A stretch of 64,000 nucleotides of DNA from Heliomarina baculiformis (GCF_019966545.1 NZ_JAIMIC010000002.1:310001-374000), one strand, 5' to 3'. Numbered from the stretch's first letter, positions 51,251-60,624 are shown. Program-made: numbers and translations. The notes: a model not told the origin generated them from the sequence alone.

Positions 51251-52636
51251 ATGATGACACAGGTTTTGAAATGTATCTCGCCCATCGACGGGTCGGTCTA
51301 TGCCGAACGCGCGGTGCTCTCCGGCACTGACGCCGAAAACGCCGTCGCCCGCGCGCGGCGCGCTCAGAAGGACTGGGCGGCGCGCCCGGTTCAGGAACGG
51401 ATTGACCTCGTGATGAAAGGCGTCGCCCGCATCGGCGAAATGAATGACGAGATCGTGCCCGAACTGGCCCATATGATGGGACGCCCGGTGCGTTACGGCG
51501 GCGAATTCGGCGGTTTCAATGAACGCGCCTCATACATGGCGGAGATCGCCGAAAAAGGCCTTGCCCCGATCGAGATCGAGGATGGCGCCACCTTCCGCCG
51601 CCTGATCAAACGCGAACCGCATGGTGTCGTGCTGATCATCGCGCCGTGGAACTATCCCTATATGACGGCGATCAACGGCGTCGCCCCCGCGCTGATCGCG
51701 GGCAACACTGTGTTGTTGAAACACGCGACCCAGACGTTGCTTGTGGGCGAACGCATGGCGCGGGCGTTCCACGAAGCGGGCGTGCCCGAGGATGTGTTCC
51801 AGAACGTATTCCTTGACCATTCAACAACCTCGGACCTGATCGCGGCTAAATCCTTTGGCTTCGTCAACTTCACCGGCTCGGTCGGGGCAGGGCAGACCAT
51901 CGAACGCGCTGCGGCTGGCACCTTCACCGGCGTCGGGCTTGAGCTTGGCGGCAAGGACCCCGGCTATGTCATGGAAGACGCTGATGTGCAGGCGGCGGTC
52001 GATACGCTGATCGATGGGGCCATGTTCAACTCGGGCCAGTGCTGCTGTGGCATCGAACGGATCTACGTGCATGAGAACCTGTTCGATGATTTCCTCGGCC
52101 GCGCGCTTGAGATCGTGAATGGCTATATGCTTGGCAACCCGCTTGAGAAGACAACTGACATCGGTCCGATGGCGCATGTGCGCTTTGCCGAACTGGTGCG
52201 CGCCCAGACCGACGAGGCGATCGAGGCCGGGGCCAAGGCGCATATCGAAACCATGGCCGGTGACGATGGCGGCGCCTACCTGACCCCGCAGATCCTCACA
52301 AATGTGGATCATTCCATGCGGGTGATGCGCGAAGAAAGCTTTGGCCCGGTTGTCGGCATCATGCCGGTCAAATCCGATGCCGAGGCGCTTGAACTGATGA
52401 ACGACAGCGAGTTTGGTCTCACCGCCTCGCTCTGGACGCAGGACGTGGAACGCGCCGAGGCGCTGGGCGCTGAGATCGAAACCGGCACCGTTTTCATGAA
52501 CCGCGCCGATTACCTTGACCCTGCGCTTTGCTGGACCGGTTGCAAGAGCACCGGCAAGGGCGGCTCGCTGTCCGAAATCGGCTATCACAACCTGACCCGA
52601 CCCAAATCCTACCATCTGAAAAAGGTGACGAAATGA
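51251..52636 (+). CDS. NAD(P)-dependent aldehyde dehydrogenase
   Basis: A 461-residue aldehyde dehydrogenase that oxidises an aldehyde to its acid through a thiohemiacetal. Motifs: VLIIAPWNYPYMTAINGVAP (oxyanion Asn), FTGSVGAGQTIERAAAG (dinucleotide site), LELGGKDPGYV (general-base Glu near residue 235), and NSGQCCCGIERIYV (nucleophile Cys near 270, in a run of three). It is slightly shorter than the usual 480-500. AGGA precedes two ATGs (51251, 51254). The stop overlaps the alcohol dehydrogenase start by 4 bases, indicating linked steps: alcohol to aldehyde to acid. Confidence 0.93.
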   Translation: MMTQVLKCISPIDGSVYAERAVLSGTDAENAVARARRAQKDWAARPVQERIDLVMKGVARIGEMNDEIVPELAHMMGRPVRYGGEFGGFNERASYMAEIAEKGLAPIEIEDGATFRRLIKREPHGVVLIIAPWNYPYMTAINGVAPALIAGNTVLLKHATQTLLVGERMARAFHEAGVPEDVFQNVFLDHSTTSDLIAAKSFGFVNFTGSVGAGQTIERAAAGTFTGVGLELGGKDPGYVMEDADVQAAVDTLIDGAMFNSGQCCCGIERIYVHENLFDDFLGRALEIVNGYMLGNPLEKTTDIGPMAHVRFAELVRAQTDEAIEAGAKAHIETMAGDDGGAYLTPQILTNVDHSMRVMREESFGPVVGIMPVKSDAEALELMNDSEFGLTASLWTQDVERAEALGAEIETGTVFMNRADYLDPALCWTGCKSTGKGGSLSEIGYHNLTRPKSYHLKKVTK

Positions 52637-53778
52637 ACCTGACCGGTAACTGGTCCTATCCGACCGCAATCAAATTTGGCGCGGGCCGCATCGCGGAACT
52701 GGCCGAGGCCTGCGTCGCCTGCGGGATGAGCAAGCCGCTTCTGGTGACAGACAAGGGGCTTGCCTCCCTGCCGATCACCCTTCAGGCGCTCGACATCCTT
52801 GAAGGGGCGGGGCTTGGCCGCGCGATCTTCTCCGAGGTCGATCCCAATCCGAATGAAATCAACCTCGCCGCCGGACTCAAGGTCTATCGTGACGGCGATC
52901 ATGACGGGGTCATCGCTTTTGGTGGCGGCTCGGGGCTCGATCTGGGCAAGATGGTGGCTTTCATGTCCGGTCAGTCGCGCCCGGTCTGGGATTTCGAGGA
53001 CATCGGCGACTGGTGGACCCGCGCCGATCCAGCCGGAATCGCACCGATCATCGCCGTTCCGACCACCGCAGGGACCGGTTCCGAAGTGGGCCGCGCCAGC
53101 GTCATCACCAATTCCGAAACCCATGTGAAAAAGATCATCTTCCATCCCAAGGTGCTGCCGCAGGTCGTGATCTGCGACCCGGAATTGACCGTGGGCATGC
53201 CCAAGATGATCACGGCAGGCACCGGTATGGACGCTTTCGCCCATTGTCTCGAGGCCTTCTGCTCGCCCCATTACCATCCGATGAGCCAGGGCATCGCGCT
53301 CGAAGGTCTGCGTCTGGTGAATGAATACCTGCCGCGCGCCTATGCGGATGGTTCCGACATTAAGGCACGCGCGCATATGATGAGCGCGGCAGCCATGGGC
53401 GCGACGGCCTTTCAAAAGGGCCTTGGCGCGATCCATGCGCTGAGCCACCCGATTGGCGCGGTCTATAACACGCACCACGGCACGACCAACGCGGTGGTGA
53501 TGCCTGCGGTGCTCGATTTCAACCGCCCCGAGGTCGAATCGCGCTTGGCGCAGGCAGCGGCCTATATGGGCATCTCTGGCGGCTACACCGGTTTTTACGA
53601 CCGCGTGATGGCGCTGCGCAAAGAGCTGGGCATTCCAAACGGCTTGCGCGATCTGGGTGTCGGCGACAACCGTCTCGACGAACTCACCGCGATGGCGCTC
53701 GAAGATCCGAGTGTCGGCGGCAACCCGGTCAAGATGACCTCCGAGAACACGCTGGCGCTTTTCCAGGCCGCTCTCTGA
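52633..53778 (+). CDS. iron-containing alcohol dehydrogenase
   Basis: A 381-residue group III (Fe-type) alcohol dehydrogenase. It has the NAD site GVIAFGGGSGLDLGKMV near residues 95-110, PTTAGTGSEVGRASVIT near 145, and the metal ligands in TAGTGMDAFAHCLEAF (Asp, His) and HALSHPIGAVYNTHHGTTNAVV (two His). It would oxidise the alcohol group of a pathway intermediate for the coupled aldehyde dehydrogenase. The start at 52633 overlaps the aldehyde dehydrogenase stop (ATGA); a longer frame from 52528 is not supported. The operon ends with a strong terminator. Confidence 0.93.
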   Translation: MNLTGNWSYPTAIKFGAGRIAELAEACVACGMSKPLLVTDKGLASLPITLQALDILEGAGLGRAIFSEVDPNPNEINLAAGLKVYRDGDHDGVIAFGGGSGLDLGKMVAFMSGQSRPVWDFEDIGDWWTRADPAGIAPIIAVPTTAGTGSEVGRASVITNSETHVKKIIFHPKVLPQVVICDPELTVGMPKMITAGTGMDAFAHCLEAFCSPHYHPMSQGIALEGLRLVNEYLPRAYADGSDIKARAHMMSAAAMGATAFQKGLGAIHALSHPIGAVYNTHHGTTNAVVMPAVLDFNRPEVESRLAQAAAYMGISGGYTGFYDRVMALRKELGIPNGLRDLGVGDNRLDELTAMALEDPSVGGNPVKMTSENTLALFQAAL

Positions 53779-53800
53779 GGCGGTATCAGTTGATCAATCG

Positions 53801-53826
53801 AAGGGCGTCCTTCACAGGGCGCCCTT
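53801..53826 (+). terminator. rho-independent terminator of the TRAP/ligase operon
   Basis: AAGGGCGTCCT / AGGGCGCCCTT stem (11 bp with one G-T pair), 4-base loop, then TTTTGC. It lies 22 bases after the alcohol dehydrogenase stop. Confidence 0.85.
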
Positions 53827-53946
53827 TTGCATTTCCGGGCGGGACGTCCGCACAGGACGCTGCTTTCAGGTAACATTCCGGTCCCGTCTTCCCTTGCCAT
53901 TCCGGCTGCGGGCGACCACTCTCTGCCCCGACTAGGGGAGAAGTAC

Positions 53947-54567
53947 ATGTTCATCGTTCACCACCTGAACAATTCCAGATCCCAGCGAATCCTGTGGCTG
54001 CTGGAAGAGCTGGAAATCGAGTATCAACTGCGCCGGTACGAACGCGACCCGGTGACGAATCTCGCACCTTCCGAGCTGGCCTCCGTTCATCCGCTGGGGA
54101 AATCGCCGGTGCTGGAAGAGAACGGGCGCAAAATCGCCGAAAGCGGAGCCATCGTCGAATATGTCTGCAACCAGTTCGGCCGGCACCTGTTGCCGCGCAA
54201 GGGCAGCGACGAAGCGATCACCCATATGGAGCTGATGCATTTCGCCGAAGGCTCTGCGATGACGCCGATCCTGCTGCAACTGTATACCGGCAGGTTGGGT
54301 TCGGCAGGCGAACCGCTCAAACCGCGCATCGAGCAGCAGCTCGACAGCCATTTTCAGTTCATGGAACACATGCTGCGCCCCTCGGGCCATTTCGTGCTCG
54401 ATGACCTTTCAGCCGCCGATATCATGCTGAGCTTCCCTGCGGAGATTGCCGTGAAACAGGATGGCGGCAAACGCTACCCGAAACTCGCCGCCTTTGTTCA
54501 GGCCATGCATGAACGCCCCGCCTGGCAGCGCGCGCTTGAGCGGGGCGGCACCTATCGGTTTGCTTGA
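53947..54567 (+). CDS. glutathione S-transferase family protein
   Basis: A 206-residue cytosolic GST. The N-terminal thioredoxin-like domain (residues 1-80) has VHHLNNSRSQRILWLLEELE (Ser as likely catalytic residue), PLGKSPVLEENG (cis-Pro) and IAESGAIVEYV (Ser that binds the gamma-Glu of glutathione). The helical C-terminal domain ends with LSAADIMLSFPAEIAV (N-capping box) and FVQAMHERPAWQRALERGG. GGGGAGAAG before ATG 53947 marks the start. It may serve detoxification of reactive aldehydes in this island or be independent; it has its own transcription unit between two hairpins. Confidence 0.92.
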   Translation: MFIVHHLNNSRSQRILWLLEELEIEYQLRRYERDPVTNLAPSELASVHPLGKSPVLEENGRKIAESGAIVEYVCNQFGRHLLPRKGSDEAITHMELMHFAEGSAMTPILLQLYTGRLGSAGEPLKPRIEQQLDSHFQFMEHMLRPSGHFVLDDLSAADIMLSFPAEIAVKQDGGKRYPKLAAFVQAMHERPAWQRALERGGTYRFA

Positions 54568-54568
54568 C

Positions 54569-54585
54569 GGTCGGATTGTCCGACC
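54569..54585. promoter_or_regulatory. inverted repeat between GST and acyl-CoA synthetase genes
   Basis: GGTCGGA / TCCGACC, perfect 7-bp arms with a 3-base centre, one base after the GST stop codon. There is no T-tract. It could be a GntR-type operator (GGTCNGACC-like) for the downstream operon or a simple transcript-end hairpin. Confidence 0.4.
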
Positions 54586-54657
54586 AAGGTGGCTTGTGTT
54601 TCCAAAGGCTTGCCCTAAGGTCACGCGAAAGTGGAATTGAAAACCGAATAGCGAAAA

Positions 54658-56220
54658 ATGATCGACATAACTCCTCCGATGCCAGAAACGCCGCCGAAAC
54701 TGACGGTGGTGGACATGGTACGTGCCAGCGCCCGAAAGAACCCCGATCAAGAGGCGCTGATCTGCGGTGACGAACGGCTGAACTGGGGCGACTTTGACAC
54801 GCGCATCAACCGGGTCGCGAATGCGCTGATCGCGCGTGGCGTCGGGAAGGGCGACAATGTTGCCGTGCTCTCCCCGAATTCCATCGCCTATGCCGAGCTG
54901 TTCATGGGGATCATCCGGGCGGGGGCCTGCATCACCCCACTCTCGACGATGGCATCGCCTGACGCTCTGGAAAAGATGCTGGCCGATTGCGGGGCCCGGA
55001 TGCTCTTTCTCGCCAACCAGTACCGCGATCTTGCCGCGCCCTTCCTTGACCGGCTGAGTGCCGAGAAGGTCGCAATCGATTTCGATGCCTCGGGCTTTGC
55101 CGATTACGAGGATATGCTGGAAAAGGCCCCGGTCACCGATCCGATGATACCGATCGAGATGACCGATGCGGTGAACCTGATCTATTCCTCGGGGACGACA
55201 GGCACGCCCAAGGGCATCCTCCATAACCACTGGATGCGGGCGGCGCAGATGGACCGCGTCAGCGCCAATGGCTACGACCAGAACGCGCGCACGCTGCTGT
55301 CGACTCCGCTCTATTCCAACACGACCATTGTGGCGTTCCTGCCGACTCTGGTGGGCGGCTCGACCGTGGTCCTGATGCCGAAATTCGACGCGCGTGGCTA
55401 CCTTGAGCTGGTCGAAAATGAAAAGATCACGCATACGATGCTGGTCCCCGTTCAGTACAAACGCATCATGGATGTTCCCGGTTTCGACGATTTCGACCTT
55501 TCCACAATGAGGGTGAAATTCTCGACCTCGGCCCCGCTGCGGGCAGATGTGAAAGCCGACGTGCTGAAACGCTTTCCGGGCAAACTGTGCGAGTATTACG
55601 GGCTGACCGAGGGCGGGGGCGTGACGGTTCTCATCGCCGATGAGACGCCGGACAAGCTGCATACAGTGGGCAAGCCCGCGCCAAACTGCGTGATCAAGCT
55701 GATCGATACCGAAGGACGCGAAGTCGCGCCCGGGCAGGTGGGTGAAATCTGCGGCCGGTCGCCGACCATGATGGCCGGGTATTACGGGCGCGAGGACCTG
55801 ACCGAAGATTACATCTGGCGCGACGCGGCTGGCGATATCTATTTTCGCTCCGGCGACATGGGCAGCTTTGACGAGGATGGCTTTCTGGTCCTGTCCGACC
55901 GCAAGAAGGACATGATCATTTCCGGCGGTCTGAATATCTATGCCAATGATCTGGAACTTGTCCTGTTGAACGATCCGGATGTGATCGACGCGGCGGTGAT
56001 CGGTGTCCCGTCCGAGGCATGGGGCGAAACGCCTCTTGGGTTGGTGGTCTTGCGCAACGGCGCAAAGCGCAGCGCAGAGGAGATCTGTGAAGCCGCGAAT
56101 AACAAACTCGGCAAGAGCCAGCGGCTGTCAGCCGTCGAGATCCGCGAGGAACTGCCGCGCAGCTCGATCGGGAAAATCCTCAAGAAGGACCTGCGCGTTC
56201 CCTACTGGGAATCAGCATGA
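54658..56220 (+). CDS. class I adenylate-forming acyl-CoA synthetase
   Basis: A 520-residue AMP-binding ligase that activates a carboxylic acid to its CoA thioester through an acyl-adenylate. Motifs: P-loop IYSSGTTGTPKGILHNH near residue 178, A5-type EYYGLTEGGGVT near 320, GEICGRSPTMMAGYY, YFRSGDMGSFDEDGFLVLSDRKKDMIISGG near 400-425, and the C-terminal catalytic Lys in RSSIGKILKKDL. The acid is unknown. The stop overlaps the dehydrogenase start by 4 bases, so the CoA ester is likely oxidised next. Confidence 0.93.
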   Translation: MIDITPPMPETPPKLTVVDMVRASARKNPDQEALICGDERLNWGDFDTRINRVANALIARGVGKGDNVAVLSPNSIAYAELFMGIIRAGACITPLSTMASPDALEKMLADCGARMLFLANQYRDLAAPFLDRLSAEKVAIDFDASGFADYEDMLEKAPVTDPMIPIEMTDAVNLIYSSGTTGTPKGILHNHWMRAAQMDRVSANGYDQNARTLLSTPLYSNTTIVAFLPTLVGGSTVVLMPKFDARGYLELVENEKITHTMLVPVQYKRIMDVPGFDDFDLSTMRVKFSTSAPLRADVKADVLKRFPGKLCEYYGLTEGGGVTVLIADETPDKLHTVGKPAPNCVIKLIDTEGREVAPGQVGEICGRSPTMMAGYYGREDLTEDYIWRDAAGDIYFRSGDMGSFDEDGFLVLSDRKKDMIISGGLNIYANDLELVLLNDPDVIDAAVIGVPSEAWGETPLGLVVLRNGAKRSAEEICEAANNKLGKSQRLSAVEIREELPRSSIGKILKKDLRVPYWESA

Positions 56221-57146
56221 CCGATCTGCCCGTTTTCGGCGTTCTCGGCGGCGGTCTGATCGGGATGAGCTGGGCAAGCCTGTTCCTTGCCCATGGCGCC
56301 AAGGTGATCGTTGTCGATCCGCGCAACGAAGCGGCGGCTGAACTCTCGACCTTTCTGGCCGACGCATGGCCCAATCTGCGGGCGCTTGGGCTGACCGAGA
56401 CGGATACATGGGGGCCGGTGATCGTTTCTCCGGACATCAGCGCCTTGGGTGAAGCAGAATTCATTCAGGAAAACGCGCCGGACCGGATCGCGGTTAAAAA
56501 GGATCTCGTCGCCGAACTGGAAAAACACATCGGGCCCGACGTGATCATCGCGTCGAGCACCTCTTCACTGAAGGCCAGCGATATTCAGGCGGGCGCGCAG
56601 CACCCCGAACGTATCCTTGTTGCCCACCCGATGAACCCGCCACACATGGTGCCCATGGTCGAACTTGTCGCCGGTCAGGCGACCTCTCCCGGCGTGGTTG
56701 ACCGCGCCGAAGCGATCTATCGCGCGCTGAACCGGGTGCCGATCCGTGTCAAGAAAGAGGTGGCGGGCCATCTGGCCAATCGTCTGACCTCGGCGCTTTA
56801 CCGAGAAGCGGTGCATATGGTTGCCGAAGGCATCGCGGATGTCGAAGATATCGACAAGGCAATCGCTTATGGGCCGGGAATGCGCTGGGCGCTGATGGGG
56901 CCGCATCTTCTCTATCATCTCGGTGGCGGCGCGGGTGGCTATCGCCATTACCTCGAACATCTCGGACCCACGCAAGAGGTCCGCTGGGGCGAGCTTGGCC
57001 AAAGCGCGCTGACGCCAGAATTGCAGGAAGAACTGATCGCCGGGGTCGAAAGGGAACTGGCCGGGCAGGACCGCGACACGCTGGTCCACCGGCGCGATGC
57101 AGCGCTGGTCGCGCTGGCAGGGATAAAGCGGGATCACGGATTGTGA
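56217..57146 (+). CDS. 3-hydroxyacyl-CoA dehydrogenase family NAD-binding protein
   Basis: A 309-residue single-chain dehydrogenase. It has an N-terminal Rossmann fold (VFGVLGGGLIGMSWASLFLA; EAEFIQENAPDRIAVKKDL; IASSTSSLKASDI) and the family's HPMNPPHMVPMVELVAG with the catalytic His near residue 140. A helical C-terminal domain follows (GHLANRLTSALYREAVHMVA, DIDKAIAYGPGMRWALMGPH). The size and the one-copy C-terminal domain resemble lambda-crystallin, gulonate dehydrogenase and carnitine dehydrogenase types, so the substrate need not be a CoA ester. It is translationally coupled to the synthetase. Confidence 0.9.
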   Translation: MTDLPVFGVLGGGLIGMSWASLFLAHGAKVIVVDPRNEAAAELSTFLADAWPNLRALGLTETDTWGPVIVSPDISALGEAEFIQENAPDRIAVKKDLVAELEKHIGPDVIIASSTSSLKASDIQAGAQHPERILVAHPMNPPHMVPMVELVAGQATSPGVVDRAEAIYRALNRVPIRVKKEVAGHLANRLTSALYREAVHMVAEGIADVEDIDKAIAYGPGMRWALMGPHLLYHLGGGAGGYRHYLEHLGPTQEVRWGELGQSALTPELQEELIAGVERELAGQDRDTLVHRRDAALVALAGIKRDHGL

Positions 57147-57180
57147 TTTGCTCAACATATTGAACTGGAAAGGAAAAGAA

Positions 57181-58722
57181 ATGAACGGAGCCGAAAGCCT
57201 TGTGCGAAGTCTGGTGGATAGCGGAGTAGATACCTGCTTTACCAACCCGGGCACCTCCGAGATGCACTTTGTGGCCGCGCTTGACCATGTGGCGGGGATG
57301 CGCTCGGTGCTGGCGCTCTTTGAAGGTGTCGCGACAGGGGCCGCCGATGGCTATTACCGGATGGCGCGGAAACCGGCCTGTACGCTGCTGCACCTCGGGC
57401 CGGGGCTCGCCAATGGCATCGCCAACCTGCACAATACGAAAAAGGCGAACTCCTCCGTTGTGAACATCGTCGGCGAACATGCCGAAACGCACCGCAAGCT
57501 CGATGCGCCGCTGATGTCTGATATTCAGGGGCTTGCGCGTCCGGTGTCGCATTGGGTGCATACCTCCGAGCGCGCCGAGGACGTGGGCAAGGCCGGGGCC
57601 GACGCGGTTCAGGCGGCGCGGACCGGGGCCGGGCAGATCGCGACCCTGATCCTGCCAAGCGATACCGCGTGGAACGAGGGCGGTGAGGTGCATGTGGCCG
57701 GTGAACCGCCCGCGCGAGACCCGATGGACCCGGCCATGCTCGAAAAGGCCGCAAAGGCGCTGGATGGCGAGGATACGCTTCTCTTGCTGGGTGGCGAGGC
57801 GCTGAGCGCGGAGAACCTCGAACTGGCGGGCAAGATCGCGGTGAAAACTGGCTGCAAGCTTTTGTCGGAATGGTCGAACCAGCGGCTTGAACGCGGCGCG
57901 GGGAGGGTTGTTATCAACCGCGTGCCTTATCCGATCGACATCGCGCTCAAAGAACTCGAGCCGTACAAAAAGGTTGTTCTCGTAGGCGCACGGGCGCCCA
58001 TCGGCTTCTTCGCCTATCCCGGCAAGCCTGCCGTCTTGACCCGCGAAGGCTGTGAGATTGTCGAACTGGCCGGGGCCAGCGGTGATCTCGACGCGGTCCT
58101 TGACGCGCTGGTGAGCGCGACCGGCGCAGACGATTGCGAACCGGTTCTCGCCGAGCGCAAGGAAGTCGACATGCCGACCGGCAAGAACAATCCGGACACC
58201 ATCGCGCAGGCGCTGGCCGCCACGATCCCGCAAGACGCTATCGTCGTAGATGAATCGCTGACCACGGGCCGCGCGTTCTTCCCGGATACCGCAGGGACGC
58301 CGCCGCATACATGGATCAACAATTGCGGCGGTTCCATTGGCTATAGCCTGCCGGTGTCAATTGGCTGCGCGGTGGCCTGCCCGGATCGTAAAGTTATGGC
58401 TTTGGTCGGGGACGGCAGCGCCATGTACACGGTGCAGTCGCTCTGGACCATGGCACGCGAGGAACTCGATATCACCGTGCTGATCATGTCCAACGGCAGC
58501 TACCAGATCCTGCGCGGCGAACTGACCAATGTCGGTGTCCAGAACCCCGGTCCGCGGGCGGTGGACATGCTCTCGCTCGACCGTCCGGCGCTTGACTGGG
58601 TGTCGATGGCCAAGGGCATGGGAGTCGACGGCGTGCGGGTCGAACAGGCCGATGACTTGACCCGTGCTATCGAACACGGGCTGGAAACCAAGGGTCCGTA
58701 CCTGATCGAAGTAGTGATCTGA
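57181..58722 (+). CDS. thiamine diphosphate-dependent enzyme, benzoylformate decarboxylase/acetolactate synthase-like
   Basis: A 513-residue ThDP enzyme. The PYR domain begins MNGAESLVRSLVDSGVDTCF, with catalytic Glu in VLALFEGVATGAADGYYRM and LGPGLANGIANLHN. The PP domain has the ThDP motif GDGSAMYTVQSLWTMAREEL followed 27 residues after its Asp by NGSYQILRGEL. Proteins of this subgroup are commonly called acetolactate synthase, but the middle domain is short and there is no small subunit, so a 2-oxo acid decarboxylase or carboligase role is more likely. AAGGAAAAG precedes ATG 57181; the longer frame from 57148 is less likely. It is last in its operon. Confidence 0.88.
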   Translation: MNGAESLVRSLVDSGVDTCFTNPGTSEMHFVAALDHVAGMRSVLALFEGVATGAADGYYRMARKPACTLLHLGPGLANGIANLHNTKKANSSVVNIVGEHAETHRKLDAPLMSDIQGLARPVSHWVHTSERAEDVGKAGADAVQAARTGAGQIATLILPSDTAWNEGGEVHVAGEPPARDPMDPAMLEKAAKALDGEDTLLLLGGEALSAENLELAGKIAVKTGCKLLSEWSNQRLERGAGRVVINRVPYPIDIALKELEPYKKVVLVGARAPIGFFAYPGKPAVLTREGCEIVELAGASGDLDAVLDALVSATGADDCEPVLAERKEVDMPTGKNNPDTIAQALAATIPQDAIVVDESLTTGRAFFPDTAGTPPHTWINNCGGSIGYSLPVSIGCAVACPDRKVMALVGDGSAMYTVQSLWTMAREELDITVLIMSNGSYQILRGELTNVGVQNPGPRAVDMLSLDRPALDWVSMAKGMGVDGVRVEQADDLTRAIEHGLETKGPYLIEVVI

Positions 58723-58756
58723 CGAGGGCGTCCCTCTCAGCATCCTCCAAAATAGC

Positions 58757-58780
58757 GAACGCGCCTCTGCTGGCGCGTTC
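58757..58780. terminator. bidirectional terminator between convergent operons
   Basis: Perfect 9-bp stem GAACGCGCC / GGCGCGTTC with a 6-base loop, followed on the plus strand by ACTGTTTTC and preceded by CAAAAT, which gives a T-rich tail on the minus strand. It separates the ThDP gene from the convergent SDR gene. Confidence 0.82.
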
Positions 58781-58798
58781 ACTGTTTTCAAAGTCTGC

Positions 58799-59584
58799 CT
58801 AGAACCGCCAGTAACCACCGTCGATCTGCAAGAGCTGGCCGGTGTGATAGGCCGAGGCATCCGACAGAAGATAGCAGGCGATGCCGCCGAAATCCTCGGG
58901 CGCGCCCCAGCGGCGGGCAGGGATACGCTTGCCCGCGTTCTCGGCGAATTTCTGGTTCGCCATCGCGTCCTGTGTCATGTCGGTTGCGATCCAGCCCGGC
59001 AGGATCGCGTTCGCGGTGATCCCGTAGCGCGCGAATTCCACTGCCAGCGCATAGGTCATCGCGTTCAGCGCCCCCTTGGAGGCCGCGTAATGCTCGCTGC
59101 GCGCCGCGCCGGAGACCGAGGCGAGGCTCGACATGGCAACCAGACGACCACCGGTATCACCCGCTTCGGACCGTTCGACCATGTGGCGCAGCACGGCCTG
59201 ATAAGTGTGGTAGACGCCGTCGAGATTGACCGACAGCACGCGCTTCCATTCATCGGGCGTGATTTCAAGGAAGGACCGGGCGCCGCGTCCCGACACGCCC
59301 GCATTGGCGAAACATCCGTCGATCCGGCCAAAACGGTTCAGCGTTTCGGCCATCTGCGCATCGACCACGTCCCGGTCGGCCACGTTGCAGACAAAGGCTT
59401 CGGCCTCGACGCCATGTGCGCGAATCTGCTCAACGGCGGCGGCATTCTTGTCCGCATTGGTGCCCCAGATTGCAATGTTGGCCCCGGCGGCGGCCATCGC
59501 ATCGGCGATCCCAAGGCCGATGCCTCCATTGCCGCCGGTGACAAGCGCCACCTTGCCGGTCAGGTCAAACGCAGGTTTCGTCAT
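58799..59584 (-). CDS. short-chain dehydrogenase/reductase (SDR)
   Basis: A 261-residue classical SDR oxidoreductase. Cofactor motif KVALVTGGNGGIGLGIADAM near residues 10-30, CNVADRD, NAGVSGRG, the catalytic Ser in VAMSSLASVSG, and Tyr-Lys in YAASKGALNAM near residue 155. The C-terminal AILPGWIATDMTQ and LQIDGGYWRF are typical. No Arg or Lys stands at the basic NADP position (IAIWGTNADKNAA), so either cofactor is possible. The gene ends at the terminator shared with the ThDP operon and follows the LLM oxidoreductase by 11 bases. Confidence 0.92.
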   Translation of the reverse strand: MTKPAFDLTGKVALVTGGNGGIGLGIADAMAAAGANIAIWGTNADKNAAAVEQIRAHGVEAEAFVCNVADRDVVDAQMAETLNRFGRIDGCFANAGVSGRGARSFLEITPDEWKRVLSVNLDGVYHTYQAVLRHMVERSEAGDTGGRLVAMSSLASVSGAARSEHYAASKGALNAMTYALAVEFARYGITANAILPGWIATDMTQDAMANQKFAENAGKRIPARRWGAPEDFGGIACYLLSDASAYHTGQLLQIDGGYWRF

Positions 59585-59595
59585 GTAATTCCTCC

Positions 59596-60606
59596 CTATT
59601 CCGCCGCTTGCTGGCGGGCATTCAATGATTGCATCGCTTTGGCGGCAATTTCAAATGAACGCAACCGGGCCTGCTGGTCATGGATCTGACCGTTGAACAT
59701 GATCTCGTCCGGAGCGTAACGTTCGATCAGGTCACTGATGCCCTTCTCGACGGTTTCCGGCGCGCCGGTGACCGAGACGCTGAGCGCCTGATCGACCATG
59801 CGCACCATCGCCGGATCGACATGTTCGCTGATGTTGCGCACCGGGCGCGGCAAGGGGCCGGGCTGGCCCGTGCGCAGCCGGACAAATGCCTGCTGCATCG
59901 ACGTCTTGAGATAGGCGCCTGTTTCGTCATCCTCGGCGCCGAAGACATTGGCGGCAAGGATGAAATAAGGTTTGTCGAGCATGGCCGAGGGTTTGAAGTG
60001 ATCGAGATAGATCGCAAGGGCCTGATCCAGCGCGGCGGGAGCGAAATGCGATGCGAAGGCATAGGGCAGGCCAAGCTGCGCAGCCAGTTCCGCGCCATAA
60101 AGGCTTGAGCCGAGGATATAGACCGGCACCTTGGTTCCCACGCCCGGCACCGCCATGATCGGCTGCCCCGGCGCCTTGTCGCCAAGATAGCCCATCAGTT
60201 CTACCACATCGCGCGGGAACTCGTCGCTTTGGTTCATGTTGCGGCGCAGCGCCCATGCGGTCTTACCATCAGTGCCAGGCGCGCGGCCCAACCCCAGATC
60301 GACGCGGTCGGGGTAGAGCGTCGCAAGGGTGCCGAACTGCTCGGCAATGACCAGCGGTGCGTGATTTGGCAGCATCACCCCGCCCGAGCCGACGCGGATC
60401 GTCTTGGTGCCGCCCAGCACATGGCCGATCACCACAGAGGTCGCCGCCGAGGCGATGCCCGGCATGTTGTGATGTTCGGCCAGCCAGAACCGCGTGAAAC
60501 CAAGCGCTTCGGCATGCTGCGCCAGTTCCAGCGTGCTGGCGAGCGATTCAGCGGCGGTGCTGCCCTCGACGATGGGCGACAGATCGAGTACGGAAAATCG
60601 GGTCAT
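59596..60606 (-). CDS. LLM class flavin-dependent oxidoreductase
   Basis: A 336-residue luciferase-like (bacterial luciferase fold) oxidoreductase of the MsnO8/YhbW-like subgroup. It begins [20 protein letters not shown], and has [20 protein letters not shown] (conserved His pair), [39 protein letters not shown] and [20 protein letters not shown]. Members use FMNH2 or F420-like cofactors to oxygenate or reduce diverse substrates. AAGGAGAG before ATG 60606 selects this start over 60627. The SDR gene follows on the same strand, suggesting a two-gene unit. Confidence 0.92.
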   Translation of the reverse strand: MTRFSVLDLSPIVEGSTAAESLASTLELAQHAEALGFTRFWLAEHHNMPGIASAATSVVIGHVLGGTKTIRVGSGGVMLPNHAPLVIAEQFGTLATLYPDRVDLGLGRAPGTDGKTAWALRRNMNQSDEFPRDVVELMGYLGDKAPGQPIMAVPGVGTKVPVYILGSSLYGAELAAQLGLPYAFASHFAPAALDQALAIYLDHFKPSAMLDKPYFILAANVFGAEDDETGAYLKTSMQQAFVRLRTGQPGPLPRPVRNISEHVDPAMVRMVDQALSVSVTGAPETVEKGISDLIERYAPDEIMFNGQIHDQQARLRSFEIAAKAMQSLNARQQAAE

Positions 60607-60624
60607 GGAGGCTCTCCTTGTTGG

